Shown here: in pieces, positions 40,701 to 51,990 of the stretch
How the letters are laid out: each line of letters begins with the position of its first letter
Numbering within the stretch: position 1 is the first letter of the stretch
DNA from: Pterobdella sp. o SKG-2022
Taxonomy: Eukaryota; Annelida; Clitellata; Hirudinida; Piscicolidae
Direction: 5' to 3'
Assembly (NCBI GenBank): GCA_964035795.1
Contig: OZ038322.1
Location: 7,207,037-7,271,036 of the forward strand
Length of the DNA stretch: 64,000 nucleotides
The notes under the pieces: model-generated
The model's input: the letters and a program-made list of their open reading frames with translations, nothing else
Databases searched by the model: none
What the model was told of the DNA's origin: nothing
Program-made: the position numbers and the translations under genes

Positions 40701-41783
40701 ATCAACTTTGGCTTCACATTTCTCAGTTGTTTCCATTTTTGGTTGCATCTCAACATCTCCATCCTTATCAACAGAGGGTGTTTCACAATGGCTTTCAACC
40801 TTATCAGGTTTTGCTGATGATTCTTTTTGCTCTTCTGAGCACTTTTTATGAATTTCTTCTAAATTCAAACTTACAAAATCAATTGGATGAGTAAAACATG
40901 TTGGTTTTGAATTATCTGGGTCATCTCTATCAGCTGAATATAAATAATGATGTAAATCTAATAAGTTAATGCCTAATTCTTTCCAAGAAAATAACTCAAA
41001 TGGCTTTTGAAATAATGTTTTTGGGCTTATCAAAGATTCTTTTAATTTTTTCTTAGAAATTTTAATAGCTTCATTCCTTTCATTTTTGAGTTGATCTAAA
41101 ATATCTTTTGATTTTGTTACTGGTATTTTTATTTTCGAAAAGATTTGATAAATCTTGGTTTGATGTGTAATAAACCATGTTTTTAAATTTGGTGAAATTT
41201 CAAAAAGTTCTTTCAATAAGACGTATCCATACAAAAAATTTGTATTTTTTTCCAAAATTGTTAACAGTATTTGGAAACACAATTCGTAATTTTCTTGAAT
41301 GAACAAGATTGAAATGTACTTCTTAGCACAAAACAAGTTTTCTGGATTAATTTCAAAAGCCATTTCATACGAATGCCTAGCCAGATGGTAGTTTTTCAAT
41401 TCTAATGCAAGTTTCCCAATCATTGAATGTATTTCAAACTTAGAGTTGTCTACTTGCAAGGCTTCTAAGAAGAATTTCAAAGCCATTTCTTTGTTGGAGG
41501 TTTGTTGATATAGTTCTCCAATATTCTTAAGACAAAGATACTTGAGTTTTGAAGAAAAAGCAAAATTTTCATCACCATTTTCTAAGTCAATATAGCAACT
41601 TGTAACCAGTGATAAATATTCATGTATTGCTTCATTAACATTCCCAACTTTGTGATGTTTGAGAGCAACATGGTAACAAGTAATAGCTTCAGCTTCTAAT
41701 TCTTCTTTTGTTATTGAAAACTCTTGGTCCTTTTTTAAATTTGATCCAGAAGCAGATTCTTCAACAATCGCTCCAAAACCCAT
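31719..41783 (-). CDS. CABIN1: Calcineurin-binding protein cabin-1 / Hir3 homologue
   Basis: Thirteen exons join in phase on the minus strand: 41783-39058, 38976-38637, 38577-37738, 37609-37517, 37292-37114, 36992-36863, 36773-36132, 35781-35671, 34515-34349, 33954-33836, 33532-33393, 33235-33164, 32918-31719 (TAA). The product is 2252 residues (human about 2220). CABIN1 is the TPR subunit of the HIRA histone chaperone complex, which deposits histone H3.3; in vertebrates it also restrains calcineurin and MEF2. Visible marks are N-terminal TPR-like helices ([29 protein letters not shown]), an acidic stretch with basic nuclear signals ([17 protein letters not shown] near residue 425), [69 protein letters not shown] and [12 protein letters not shown], all close to the human protein as I remember it. 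The last exon (399 residues) is Gln/His-rich with decapeptide repeats and ends VIVLEDSD. It diverges head-to-head from ACTL6. Confidence 0.93.
32110..32340 (-). repeat. Coding 30-bp minisatellite in the CABIN1 C-terminus
   Basis: About seven 30-bp units encode decapeptides of the form PQHK(V/L)xQQ(T/L)x, for example [10 protein letters not shown] and [10 protein letters not shown]. The unit is an exact multiple of three, so copy changes would keep the reading frame. The plus strand is also open here by chance. Confidence 0.85.
34615..34684 (+). mobile_element. SINE-like 3' motif, copy 1
   Basis: TGTTGTTGTCCAACCCATGC continues as TAGCATGG and is followed by a GTGAAAC-type core and a GATGGTGAT tail. 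The same motif appears at 45.4 and 47.3 kb in ACTL6 introns, as expected for a dispersed short element. It abuts the inverted pair at 34685. Confidence 0.5.
34685..35435. mobile_element. Large inverted repeat: two SINE-like copies head-to-head in a CABIN1 intron
   Basis: The left arm (about 34690-35022) and right arm (about 35058-35430) are reverse complements at roughly 80% identity by eye. Matching landmarks are TCCTGGGCATGACGTTAAAC at the left outer end against GTTTAACGTCATGCCCAGGA at the right; TCCTGGATAACAGTAGAC-type and TGGTATCGTTGTCATT blocks; TTTCAAGTTGGACGTTA; and CAGCAGTATAATC at the centre. The spacer is about 35 bp. Both outer ends run into AAT/TTA triplets, as expected if each arm is a SINE-like copy with an (AAT)n tail; alternatively it is one foldback element. 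It lies in the CABIN1 intron 34516-35670. Confidence 0.8.
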
Positions 41784-41994
41784 AACAGCGGATTATGGTT
41801 TTTAAATTGATATTAATTTTTGGAAAACAAAGAAACTTTCAAAATAAGCTTTTAGTCAAATAAGTAAAGAATTGTTTAAAAAAAAACAAAGTTTGAATTT
41901 TCAACAAAAAATTTTTGATCTAAAAAGAGTTTAATTTTTCAAATTCCATTGCTTTATTTATTATCGTTATCAAAACTTTTGTGATAACAAAAAG
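41784..41994. promoter_or_regulatory. Bidirectional promoter between CABIN1 and ACTL6
   Basis: Only 211 bp separate the divergent start codons, so both 5' UTRs and the promoters must fit here unless an upstream noncoding exon exists. No TATA box is clear in either direction. The notable element is an inverted repeat, GTTATCA (41966-41972) and TGATAAC (41982-41988), with a 9-bp spacer ending 6 bp before the ACTL6 ATG; each arm contains a GATA core. Confidence 0.65.
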
Positions 41995-44900
41995 ATGAGC
42001 GGCGGAGTTTTTGGAGGTATAAGATTATATTGAAGAATATATTTTAAAAATTTATTTCAAATAGTAGTGCAGATTGTATAAAAACCAGCAAGAATTAAAG
42101 CCAAATCATTCTTGCATACATAAAAAACATAGCTATTGCAAGATGTTTAATTTCTGGTTAAACAAAATATTGCTTAAATTATTTTTTATATTGTTAAAAA
42201 AAATTCAAATTTAGTGTAATAAATTTGATATTACTTTTGTACATATTTCAAGAATAAAGCCGGCAAACTTTTATAATATCTTAATTTGTTTCTGCAATCT
42301 TCTAGAACCATAATTTTTATATCTACATTCATACTTTTCTTAGATGATGTTGGTTCCCTTGTGTTTGATCTTGGTTCAAACTCATTTAGATTTGGATTTG
42401 CCGGTGAAGATATCCCTAAGGTATGCTCTTATTTTTACTATCATTTGAAAAACCCCCAACTAGTTTCAACTTAAAATATAACTAAAGGCTGATGTACCTA
42501 TGGCAATTGGCATGATAGAAGCAGATGAAGAACAAAAAACTGACAAAAAATATTTTTTTGATACTGTAAATGTAAAGGTACAAATATACTTTTCTTATAA
42601 TTATATCTCATGAATAAAAAAGATTTTCATTTTGAAAATTCAAAGGTTCCTCGTAAAGATATGGAAATTGTATCTTGTTTAAAGGAGGGAATGGGTGGGA
42701 ATTATATTATTCATTCACTAAATTAATTATTAAATTTTACTTCTTTGAAAAATATTTTTAGATATAACGTTTCAAATAAAATTCAAATCTCAAAACTCTA
42801 TTATGGCATTATAACAGTGGAAGACTGGGACATATTTGAGAAGATGTTGGACTATATATACAGCTCATATGTCAAATCACCATCAGAATACCATCCAGTC
42901 CTCATGTCCGAGCCTGCTGTGAGATGCCTCCACATTTTCATGATTTTTCATTATATAATTGAAAATGAAAGTAACATTGACAAGTGTTTGGGTTTTCATT
43001 CTGTATCATGAAATATTATAAATCAACATCATTATTAGGTAGTTCCATTGTTAACTTTACATTATTATTGGTTTTTTTTAGTTTTCATTGTTAATCATTC
43101 TTATTATTATTGAGTTGTTTGTTAATCTATTATTATTATTATTATTATTATGCGATTTTATTGATCATAACATATATTATCATCAAAATATTATTGTGAA
43201 AATAGCTAATGCTATTCAACATATTCTCAATGTTGTGACAACCTCCAGTGGAACACAAGGCAAAAGAGGGAGAAGTTGACAGAGTTAATGTTTGAAAAAT
43301 ATAATGTACCTGCATTCTTTCTGGCTAAAAATGCTGTCTTATCTGTGTTCGTTTAATTCTTCATTTTAACATTGGGTTTTAAATGTTTATAATTTGGAGA
43401 GGTATTTATTGAATTGAATTTTTTTAAAATTTAGCATTAACTGCTACCCAGTATTGTTTGGTAAAATCTTATTGTATAAGTTTAGACATCACACATTTTT
43501 CTGTTTAGTTTATTTAGCTTAAATACCATAATCAATTATGCTTAACACCAATGATAAACCTCACAAATCCAATGCTTATTGAAGCAACACCCCTCATAGA
43601 TACGCCAATGGAAGGACATCAGGTCTGGTGCTTGACAGTGGTGCCACACTCACTTCAGCTGTTCCTGTCTATGATGGATATGTTCTGCAACAGGGTTGGT
43701 GGTTTGTTGTGGGTTTTATTCATTGTTGCATTTATGTTGTTGTGGTTGTTGTTTCAAACAAGATCATCATTGTCGTTTAGCGTCTTTATCTTTCTATAGC
43801 TATTGGGTTAGTCATTCCAAAAGATGGATTATACTTTGGGACTTTTTATTATTTCATAAAGTTTTCAAAAAATATTAATTAAATCAAAATCCACAAAAAA
43901 AATTATTTTTAAAAGCATTTATCCAATCCATACCAGCATGTAAATGAGCGTGGAATTATGCTATTATAAATCTTTAGAAGCATCATGTATCGATGTTTTA
44001 TTAATTTTTCCATGAAATGAGGAAATTTTTGATACTTTTTATTCAAAATAAAATTTTCGACAAATTCAACTTCGTCGTGAATCATGTTTTAAAATAAAGA
44101 CAGTTCTATTTATTTTATATTTATAAATAAAGCTGTTTTTATTTAAAAATACGCTACTAGTTTAGGAAACAGTTAAGTTTGTCGTAAACTTTAGTTTGAA
44201 TGAAAAAGTATCAAAAAACTAACTCATTTCATGAGATTATTTTTGAAAAGCTATTATAACAGTATTTGAAATCTTTTTAAAGAAAAACGATGTAGCATGT
44301 GATTAATACAGCAGAAAACTATTTGAGGATTATTAAAGATAATGATTTTTTTGAGCCAAAGTTAAATGAAGAAATTTTTCAACACCTATAGTTTTCATTA
44401 TAAAGCATTAGCTTTTCATTAAGAGTGTAGCATTTACTTCATAATAAAAACTTTGTGTTTGAAAATTTTTCTATTGTTCATTAAAGAATAATGATGCTGG
44501 CACAAACTCATATAGAACGAGAACTAACAAATCAAATCCTTTTTATAGCCTGTTTTCCTTTTTACTAAGGGTTGTGCTTTTTTGAAAGATCTATCTTGAA
44601 GTCAGTCTTCCCACTTGTTTTATATTAATATACTAACGACATCAACAGGGATAATAAAGAGTCCATTGGCAGGGGAATTTGTGCTGATGGAGTGTAGTAA
44701 GATGCTGGATGAAATGAATCTTGAGGTCATCCCTCCATACATGGTGGCCGAGAAGCGGCAGGTGTCTTTAATTCATCTCATCAGCTTGAGTATTATTCTT
44801 ATAAGCGCTTGTATCCATATATAGATGCTGATGTATTGCGCTATGGTGTGTTGATGATATACTGTAATTTTGAATAGTATCTTCCTGTTTTCATGCTTGC

Positions 44901-47900
44901 TTAATGTGGCCTCTTTAGGTTTACTTATAGCTCTCTTATGATCACAGACAACTCTGTTATGTTTTTTCAAATATGTATGTGAATTTAAAATCAGGCGTCC
45001 ATGTCAGGGATGGAGTATCCTAAAAAAATATAATATAATTTTCACATATAGTAACAATTAAAGAAGAACGATAATAACGTATATAACGCATATCAATAAT
45101 ATTCTAATATAATATATATTACAAAGAGTTAGCTAAAACAATAATATTTCCAACCATAATCTGTATTAAAACATATACAACTCGTGGAAGGTGGCGGAAG
45201 AAGAGCCTCCAGTGTGGAAAAGGAAGGAAGATTTACCTGAGATGACCAAGTCATTCCAGAACTTTTCCAGGAAGACTGTGTTGAAGGATTTTGTGGCTCA
45301 GACGTTACAGGTGGGTGGTTGAGGGTTTTGAAGTTACAGTTTTTAATGATAGTTTTGTATTTAGGTGTTTGGTTGCAAGTTTAAAACTGTGAGTGTTTAT
45401 ATTGTAATTTAATTGTTTAAGAATATAATTTTTGTCCATGCTAGCATTGGAAACGATGATAATAATCATGATAACTTTTTTCACCGGATATATGTATTGT
45501 TTTTTTTATAGAATCGTTGTATTTTTTTTTCTTTACTTTTCCAAAGACTTAACTACAGAAAACTTTTGTGCTATATAATTCACGTCGTAACAATAATTTC
45601 TACAATTAAATAACAGTAGTTTTTCATCATTACTTGAATAAGAATTATCACTATTATAAACCCACAGACTTTGGACCAGCCGTATGAGGAGTCAATGGTT
45701 GAGAATTTGCCCACACACAACTTTGAGTTTCCCACCGGTTACAATCATCTTTTTGGCCCTGAGAGGTTTAAAATACCTGAAAAGCTATTCGACCCTTCCA
45801 CCATCAAGGTTGGTTTCTGATTATTTCATGGTTTTTATTTAACGTGACTTAGATGTTTCTGATATTATCTCTAGTTTCATTATTTTTATGTGACGGCTAT
45901 TTTTGATGTTATCATTAAACCACATTCGTGATTGGATTTTATTGCTTTACAATTCACTGTTTTTACCGCTCTATATCTTCTAATAACAAATTCACTATAT
46001 TATATTTGTTCATATATTTTTTCAATTTCCTATATAAGATGGCATATTGTATAAAACATTAAGAAGCGTGTTTTATAATATCTCTCGACTGTTTGCACAT
46101 AAACCTGGTATAAAAATTCCATAAAAATCCTGCCATTAACGTGGACTATGAAAATGTTTTGTTAATTAATTGATAAAGTTCACCAGCAGAATAGAAACTT
46201 AAACCTCATCAGTTGAATGTGAACATAAATTTTTACCGTTAAAATATAAACTTGTTTGTTGTTTCATTCTTCAAACCTTCCATAGTACAATCTACTCTTA
46301 AAACTTTCATTGACCACAACGGCATCAGAAGGTGCATGGTAATATAAAGCTTATCACACTGACAAGCTGATCTCTCACACCACCAGGACACCCACGGTGG
46401 CAACTCAATGTTGAGTATGAGTCATGTTGTGGCTACCAGCATCGGCTTCTGTGACATCGACATTAAACCTGTTAGTTATCTTTTGTTTTTGGTGTTATTG
46501 ACGTTAAAGCATTAAAACAAAATGAAGATGGTAATAATAATAATAATCTACGAAGTATATTATAGTGATGTTAAACCATTAAAATCTAATGGAGATTAGG
46601 AATATATAAAATTTCGAGAAATTTTGTTATCCGCCGTTTATTATTCTATGTGGTTTAAAAAGAGCTTGAACTTAAGGGAAGTTTTGGTTTTTTTTAAACA
46701 TATATATTTCAAAGCTGTCTTATTTGGAGGGTTATAAAATTAAGATGTTTTAATTAAAAGATAAATGAGATGTATTCAAAAAATAAATGTAGGACTTGTA
46801 TTTATATAAATATAAAGTTTATTTTCACAAACATAGAAAAAAAACTTGATATTGTGATTTTGAAGAGAAATTTCATGTTTATTTTATTTGATTATTTCTT
46901 TTATAAAAATCAATCAATCACTATAAATATATATTCAAAATTTTACCTAGCTCATAAAATTAATTCTAAAAATCATTAACGAAACGCTATAATAACCACA
47001 AAAAAATGGCCACCAACAAAGGCGAGTTATAACAAACACTGCAGAGTCTGTATAACAACGTCATAGTGGTGGGTGGCAACAGCCTTATAAATGGCTTCAT
47101 TGAACGCCTAACCAGGGACCTCAGTAACAAATCACCTCCCGTATGCCTCTTTGTTTTTTAATGCCATAGTGTTGTTATGTTTTATGGGGCTGTTATATTA
47201 TTGTGTTGTTATGTGTTATAGGCTATTATGTGATAAAGGAATTATGCTTTATAGCGAGGTTTGTTCTATTATAGTGTCCAACTCATGATAACATGGAAAC
47301 GGTCGTGAAAAGATGATGACGAAAATGAGGACGATGATGATAATTGTTAATTATTTTAGTGTTAAATGTAGTTTTAATATGAAGCAGTTCGTTGTCAGTC
47401 TATATAATTACTTATTTGTTATTTTAACGATGAAATGGCTCTCAGTGTTTTTTAGTTCATTTGCTTCAATTTAGACCATTTTATTTTTTAGGAAGTAATA
47501 TTTTATTTACATGAGGTTTAAGTTTTTTATTATTGCATTTTTTGTATAATTTTTTTATTCAAAATCTATGGGTTTTTATATTTCATTTTAATATTCAATT
47601 AATTAGAGTAAACTCATAACTCTGATTAAAATTCAAACAACTCGATATCATTGGTCACAGAGTATGAAACTGAAAATGATATCTTCTCCGATTGCCTCTG
47701 AGAGGAAGTTCAGTAGTTGGATAGGAGGATCCATACTCGGATCTCTGGTCTGTCATGAGTATTATTCGTTTTAAGTTACTTTTTAGAAACATCTTTTGTA
47801 TGTTTTATATAGTAAAAGTAAGGACAACAAACACAAAGTATTCATTAATCACTTGATAATGTAAGCTAGCCTTACGAAAAGCTTCGTGTCATTTAATAAA

Positions 47901-48378
47901 TACTTTGTGTTTGTTGTCTTTACTTTTAGATTCAGGCTATTGTACTTCAATTTTATATAGTAATTGTTTTATTTTATGTTATTTTTAGAGACATCTTAAT
48001 GTAATTAGTTTTTTAATACTTTTATGTCAAACTAGGAGATTTTTTAATACATTTATTTATGTTTTCTCTAACGTTTTATGATAAGGCTAAACTTATCGAA
48101 AATTGCAGCTTTTTTGCTTTTGAATAAATGTATTGAAAAATCACCAAGTTTAACTTAAACGTTTCCATATTAGCTTATTTTATTTATGGATCCATCTATT
48201 TCATGGGTATAATCATTGATTTATCACCTGAAAATCATTTTTCAATGATTTTAAGGCAATTTAAAGTTAAAATCAGCATTTATAACTGATTCCACAGAGT
48301 GCCTTCCAGCACATGTGGATATCGAAGCAAGAATACGAGGAGGCTGGTAAAGGATGCGTTGAAAAGAAATGTCCATAA
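41995..48378 (+). CDS. ACTL6A: Actin-like protein 6 (BAF53), chromatin-remodelling actin-related protein
   Basis: Fourteen exons join in phase: 41995-42016, 42344-42420, 42488-42577, 42646-42694, 42818-42918, 43249-43346, 43600-43694, 44649-44761, 45191-45310, 45668-45808, 46387-46470, 47045-47140, 47661-47747, 48298-48378 (TAA), encoding 417 residues (human BAF53A has 429). It is the actin-related subunit that pairs with nuclear actin on the HSA helix of SWI/SNF (BAF), INO80 and TIP60/SRCAP-type complexes. Diagnostic segments are MSGGVFG at the start, [105 protein letters not shown] and the actin-type end [20 protein letters not shown]. The donor at 43346 rather than the GT at 43351 is required by phase and restores VYANGR. 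Whether it corresponds to vertebrate 6A or 6B is not meaningful here; invertebrates usually have one gene. Confidence 0.95.
45432..45475 (+). mobile_element. SINE-like 3' motif, copy 2
   Basis: TTGTCCATGCTAGCATTGGA followed by AACGATGATAATAATCATGA, in an ACTL6 intron. It matches the copy at 34.6 kb with a short deletion after TGTCCA. Confidence 0.4.
47274..47346 (+). mobile_element. SINE-like 3' motif, copy 3
   Basis: GTGTCCAACTCATGATAACA, then TGGAAACGGTCGTGAAA and GAT-type triplets with interruptions. The order motif, GTGAAA, GAT tail is the same as in the copy at 34.6 kb. It lies in an ACTL6 intron. Confidence 0.4.
47814..47927 (+). mobile_element. Short retroelement-like repeat with hammerhead-like fold, copy 2 (best preserved)
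   Basis: A 114-bp unit bounded by 29-bp nearly perfect inverted ends (47814-47842 and 47899-47927; CAACAAACACAAAGTATT on the left). The core between them reads CTTGATAA, a hairpin GTAAG-CTAGC-CTTAC, GAAA, a second short hairpin region, then GTC. This is the order of a type I hammerhead ribozyme: helix I, CUGAUGA, helix II, GAAA, helix III, cleavage triplet, helix I. The catalytic box is altered (CTTGATAA instead of CTGATGA), so the copy is probably inactive. It lies in the last ACTL6 intron. A MITE with terminal inverted repeats is the alternative reading. Confidence 0.6.
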
Positions 48379-48553
48379 TGTATTTAATGTGTGTGTTGTA
48401 GGATCATAAGCTTTTTGTAGTGGTTATCATTGTATTTATATCGTGTTATCTTCGTAAATAATTCTTATTCGATTAGGTTTTGTGGATTTTAGTATGATAT
48501 TCTTTGTTGGTTTTCAAAATATAAATTTAATATATATGTTTTTTGTTCTTTTT

Positions 48554-48559
48554 AATAAA
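48554..48559 (+). terminator. Poly(A) signal of ACTL6
   Basis: AATAAA 175 bp after the ACTL6 stop codon, in AT-rich 3' sequence. Confidence 0.5.
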
Positions 48560-49099
48560 TTTTGAATTCAAATTTTTAAGGACTGTTTCATAATTTTCGA
48601 AATATAATTTCTTTTTAAATTGTGTTGTTTATAGCTTATAAAAAATTATTCATTAAAACAATTTAAATGGAAAATATTAGTAAATATTAAAAAATAAATA
48701 AATAATATAATAAATAATTATTTTTAATCAAATCAAATATAATTGCCGAACTTCATCGGAGATGAATTTCTTTAAATTAAGTCAATTTTTAAATTTTTTT
48801 TATATGTAATTAACATATTGCTCTATTGTTCATGTGGGATTCATTCTTTAAAGAGATGTTTTTCGCCAAATGCTAAATTCAAAGCTTTCTAAAAAAAATT
48901 TTAACAACTGAGATTTCCAGGATTCTACTTCATTTATATGCATTTATTAAAACAGCAAAACAAGTTATAGTTTTCTGTAATGTTAGCTTTGTTGTAAAAC
49001 ATTAATGAACTATTAGTATACAAGTGGTATTCGAGGGAATTTTGTTTAAAATAGCATCATTAAAAGGAAAAGCAAGTTGAGAAAATAAAAATGCAGATG

Positions 49100-49440
49100 T
49101 GATTATTAACATAATTTTTATAGCGCTATTTCCACATCATTTAAAAGCGCTCTGCTATAAACTTAAAGAAAAGTTTTCAGTTTTCTATTAAAAATGGTAT
49201 AAAAAGAAAGAAATTTAAGATTGTGAGGTAGAGAGTTTCAGAGAAATGAAAAACAGATTAAGCATAGGAATGAGAAAAGGTAATAAAAAGTTGAGACCAG
49301 GTAGAGGATCGTAGGCCAGCACGTCTAGGAGGTAGTATGAGGTTAGAATGATAGAAGGTAAATTAGAGAAAGGGGTTTTGTGCATAAGAGTACAGATTTT
49401 ATATGAAGAACGACAGTAATGAGGTAGCCAGCAGAGATCA
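49100..49440 (-). mobile_element. 3' fragment of a second non-LTR retrotransposon
   Basis: Translated with stops removed, the minus strand reads RRAGLRSSTWSQLF, then FHFSETLYLTILNFF and KLFFKFIAERF. This resembles the C-terminal end of an L2/CR1-like reverse transcriptase ORF, where a WNSLP-type motif and an FK...L segment close the protein. It abuts the larger element and ends with a paired AGCGCT motif (49121-49126). It carries several stops. Confidence 0.45.
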
Positions 49441-51990
49441 CTAAATGTGATAATAAAAATTTATAAAGCGCCAAGGCAAGCAACTGAGGCGCTTTCGTAT
49501 CAAGCTAGGTGAAAGAGGTGTGTTTTTAAACGATACTTGAAAACACTCAGACATAAAATTTCTTATGTTAGCTGGTAGAGAGTTCCAAACATCAGGAGCT
49601 GCGTGTTTAGAAGCTCTTTCAAAAATATTGTTTTTGGTGGAATTTTTTATATGGGTTGTTGAAGAGGAAAAACGACGTGATCTTGGAATTGTCTTACGTC
49701 GAATGAGTTTAGATGAGTAGACTGGTTTTGAAGTAAGAAGCGTTTTAAATGTAATTAATGCTATTCTGAAAATTATCCGTAATGTACTGGAAGCCAATGA
49801 AGTTTAGTGAGATAGCTATAAGATGAATGATGAAGGTAGTGGTTGGTTAATTTGATGCTCAATACAATTCTAGCAGCTTTGTGCGTGATTCGTTGTAAGC
49901 TTTTTTCTTGATGCTGAGTTTTTTTGATTAAAACAGAGTTGCCGTAATCTAGTCTACTGATAATTAAGCAACGAGCCAATATTGAAACCATGTCAAATGT
50001 AAGAAATTGGCAAATATGAGATAAGGCACGAAGATGGTAGTTGCAGGAACTAACAACTGCTGTTACATGTTCATTGAAAGTTAATTTTTCATCCAGAGTA
50101 ACTTTGAGTTTTTTGTTGATTTTCATTGGAGGTGAACCGATTTCAATAGATGAAAAACCTGCAGATCTTTTCAACTGTTGTGAGGTGCCAAGTTTTATAA
50201 TTTCAGTCTTCGACGTGTTGAGTTGAAGTTTATTCACAAAAAACCATTTTCAAACTGTTTCAAAAGATTCTGAAAAAAGAGCTATTGAGTTTGAAGAATT
50301 AGTGGTATTTATTTTGAACAAAATTTGTGTCATTTTCATATTGGTGATGAGTCAACTTGAAGTCGCAGAAAATGCTACCGATAGGTGGAGATGAATGTTG
50401 TGAAAAGAAGGGGTCCTAAGACTGATCTTTTTGTGACACCATGCTCAATACAAACCGTGGAAGATCTGTGAGTTTGAAATTTCACAAACTGTTTTCTTCC
50501 AGTGAGGTAGGATTCTAACCATTGCAGCATCAGACTCACAACAAAGACGCTCCATTCAAATTTTACGATCGTTTGTGTCGAATGCTGCTGATAAATGGAA
50601 AGAAGTTAAAACCGAAGTTGCTTTGTTGTCGCAACTTTGGTAAACATCATCGAGAACATGAAGAAGAGCTGTTTCAGTAGAGTGGTTAGCACGATAAGCA
50701 GACTGGTACATTGAGTAATTATAGTCGTTGGTAATATGGGGTCTGAGCTACATTAAAGTAACTCCTTCAACTATCTTAAAGATGTAGGTAAATTCGATAT
50801 TGATTTGAAGTTGGCTGGTAGACTACTGTCAAGGTTAAGCTTTTTGAAGAGAGGAGTAATTTGGGACGTTTTATAAACGCTGGAAAAATTTCCTTCAAGA
50901 AATGACATGTCTATTAAATTGGCAATCATTGTTGAAAGAGGTTTAATACAGTGGATGAAAATTTGGTGTGGGAAAGGATCGAGTGGGGATGCTTTGTTGC
51001 ACGAGGTTCTAACAATATTTTCAACGACCGTTGAAAAAATGATTTAAAAATTGGTCATATTAGAATTTGACTTTGATCTGTTTCAAAATTGTTTCTCATT
51101 GATGTTCAAACTGTGATTGTTGAGCCGGAGTTCAATGTTTGTATGAGCGTTTTTCACTTTTTCGAGAAAGAAGGTGTTGAGGGATTATACAACTGCAGCA
51201 CAGTCATCCTCATTTTTGTGGTGACGTTTTTAGCGACGAAGGAAGCAATTGAGTTTTTTCATAAGGTTTGAGGATTTTTTGAAGTTTTATTTTCACCCTT
51301 GATCAAATCAACTCCTGCCATCATAATTAGGGACCTTGTTTCATTTTTAGCAGCATCATAAGCAGACTTGTCGTCGGGATGCAATCTTGAAATGCTTTTT
51401 ATATTTTTCTTCTAAAATGTCTAGCTTCATGGGCTTCTTGTGACAGTTGATGTTAAAATGCTGAAGATCTTATTTTTTTCTTTCGAACAGAAGCAAGTTT
51501 GTCCAGGAGGGAAGCTATTGAATTGTTAATAAGTATGGCATAATCTTCCCTAATGATGGTGTCAAAATTAAAATGGGACGAATTGCTAAGCTCACAATTA
51601 AACAACTTTCAGTCAATTTTATTTATGTTTCTATATTCGATATTGATTGGTTGAAGCACAAGCTTAGGCAAACTAAGAAATGTAATGATGAGCTGGTGGT
51701 CCGAATAACAGGTGGGTATTAGATTTATTGTTTGTATTATTTCATTATCTTTTTTTGATGTGACAAGGTCAAGTATGTGACCTTTTTCATGTGTTGCAGT
51801 TGTGATGTGCTGAATGAGAATGTAAAATGTAAAATTAAGCTAGCACAGTGTCTAGGTAAAAGCGGGCCGTGAAATTCTCAAGTAATGCAGTGAGTGGAGT
51901 ATATCACCTTATATCGTAGTTTAGTAAAATAAAATGCAAAGGTTTTGAAAGTTTATTACGAAGCTTCAAGAACTTTAGTCATTAGATTGT
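49441..51990 (-). mobile_element. Decayed L2/CR1-like non-LTR retrotransposon (EN-RT)
   Basis: Minus-strand pieces keep the order of an APE-endonuclease/reverse transcriptase ORF. About 51530-51815 holds the endonuclease end (ITTATHEKGHILDLVTS, CYSDHQLIITF). About 50760-51010 holds the RT start (SPLDPFPHQIFIHCIKPLST, ITPLFKKLNLDSSLPANFKS, ISNLPTSL). About 50300-50460 holds KRSVLGPLLFT and a degraded catalytic box (YEND in place of YADD). 49773-50237 holds MNKLQLNTSKTEIIKLGTSQ and LQRITHKAARIVL ending at LHWLPV. 49441-49797 holds DVWNSLPANIRNF ending FINFYYHI. Frameshifts and stops separate the pieces. The 3' end forms a hairpin (AAGCGCC...GGCGCTT) before an AT-rich tail, as in L2-type elements. 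It is inactive. Confidence 0.85.
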
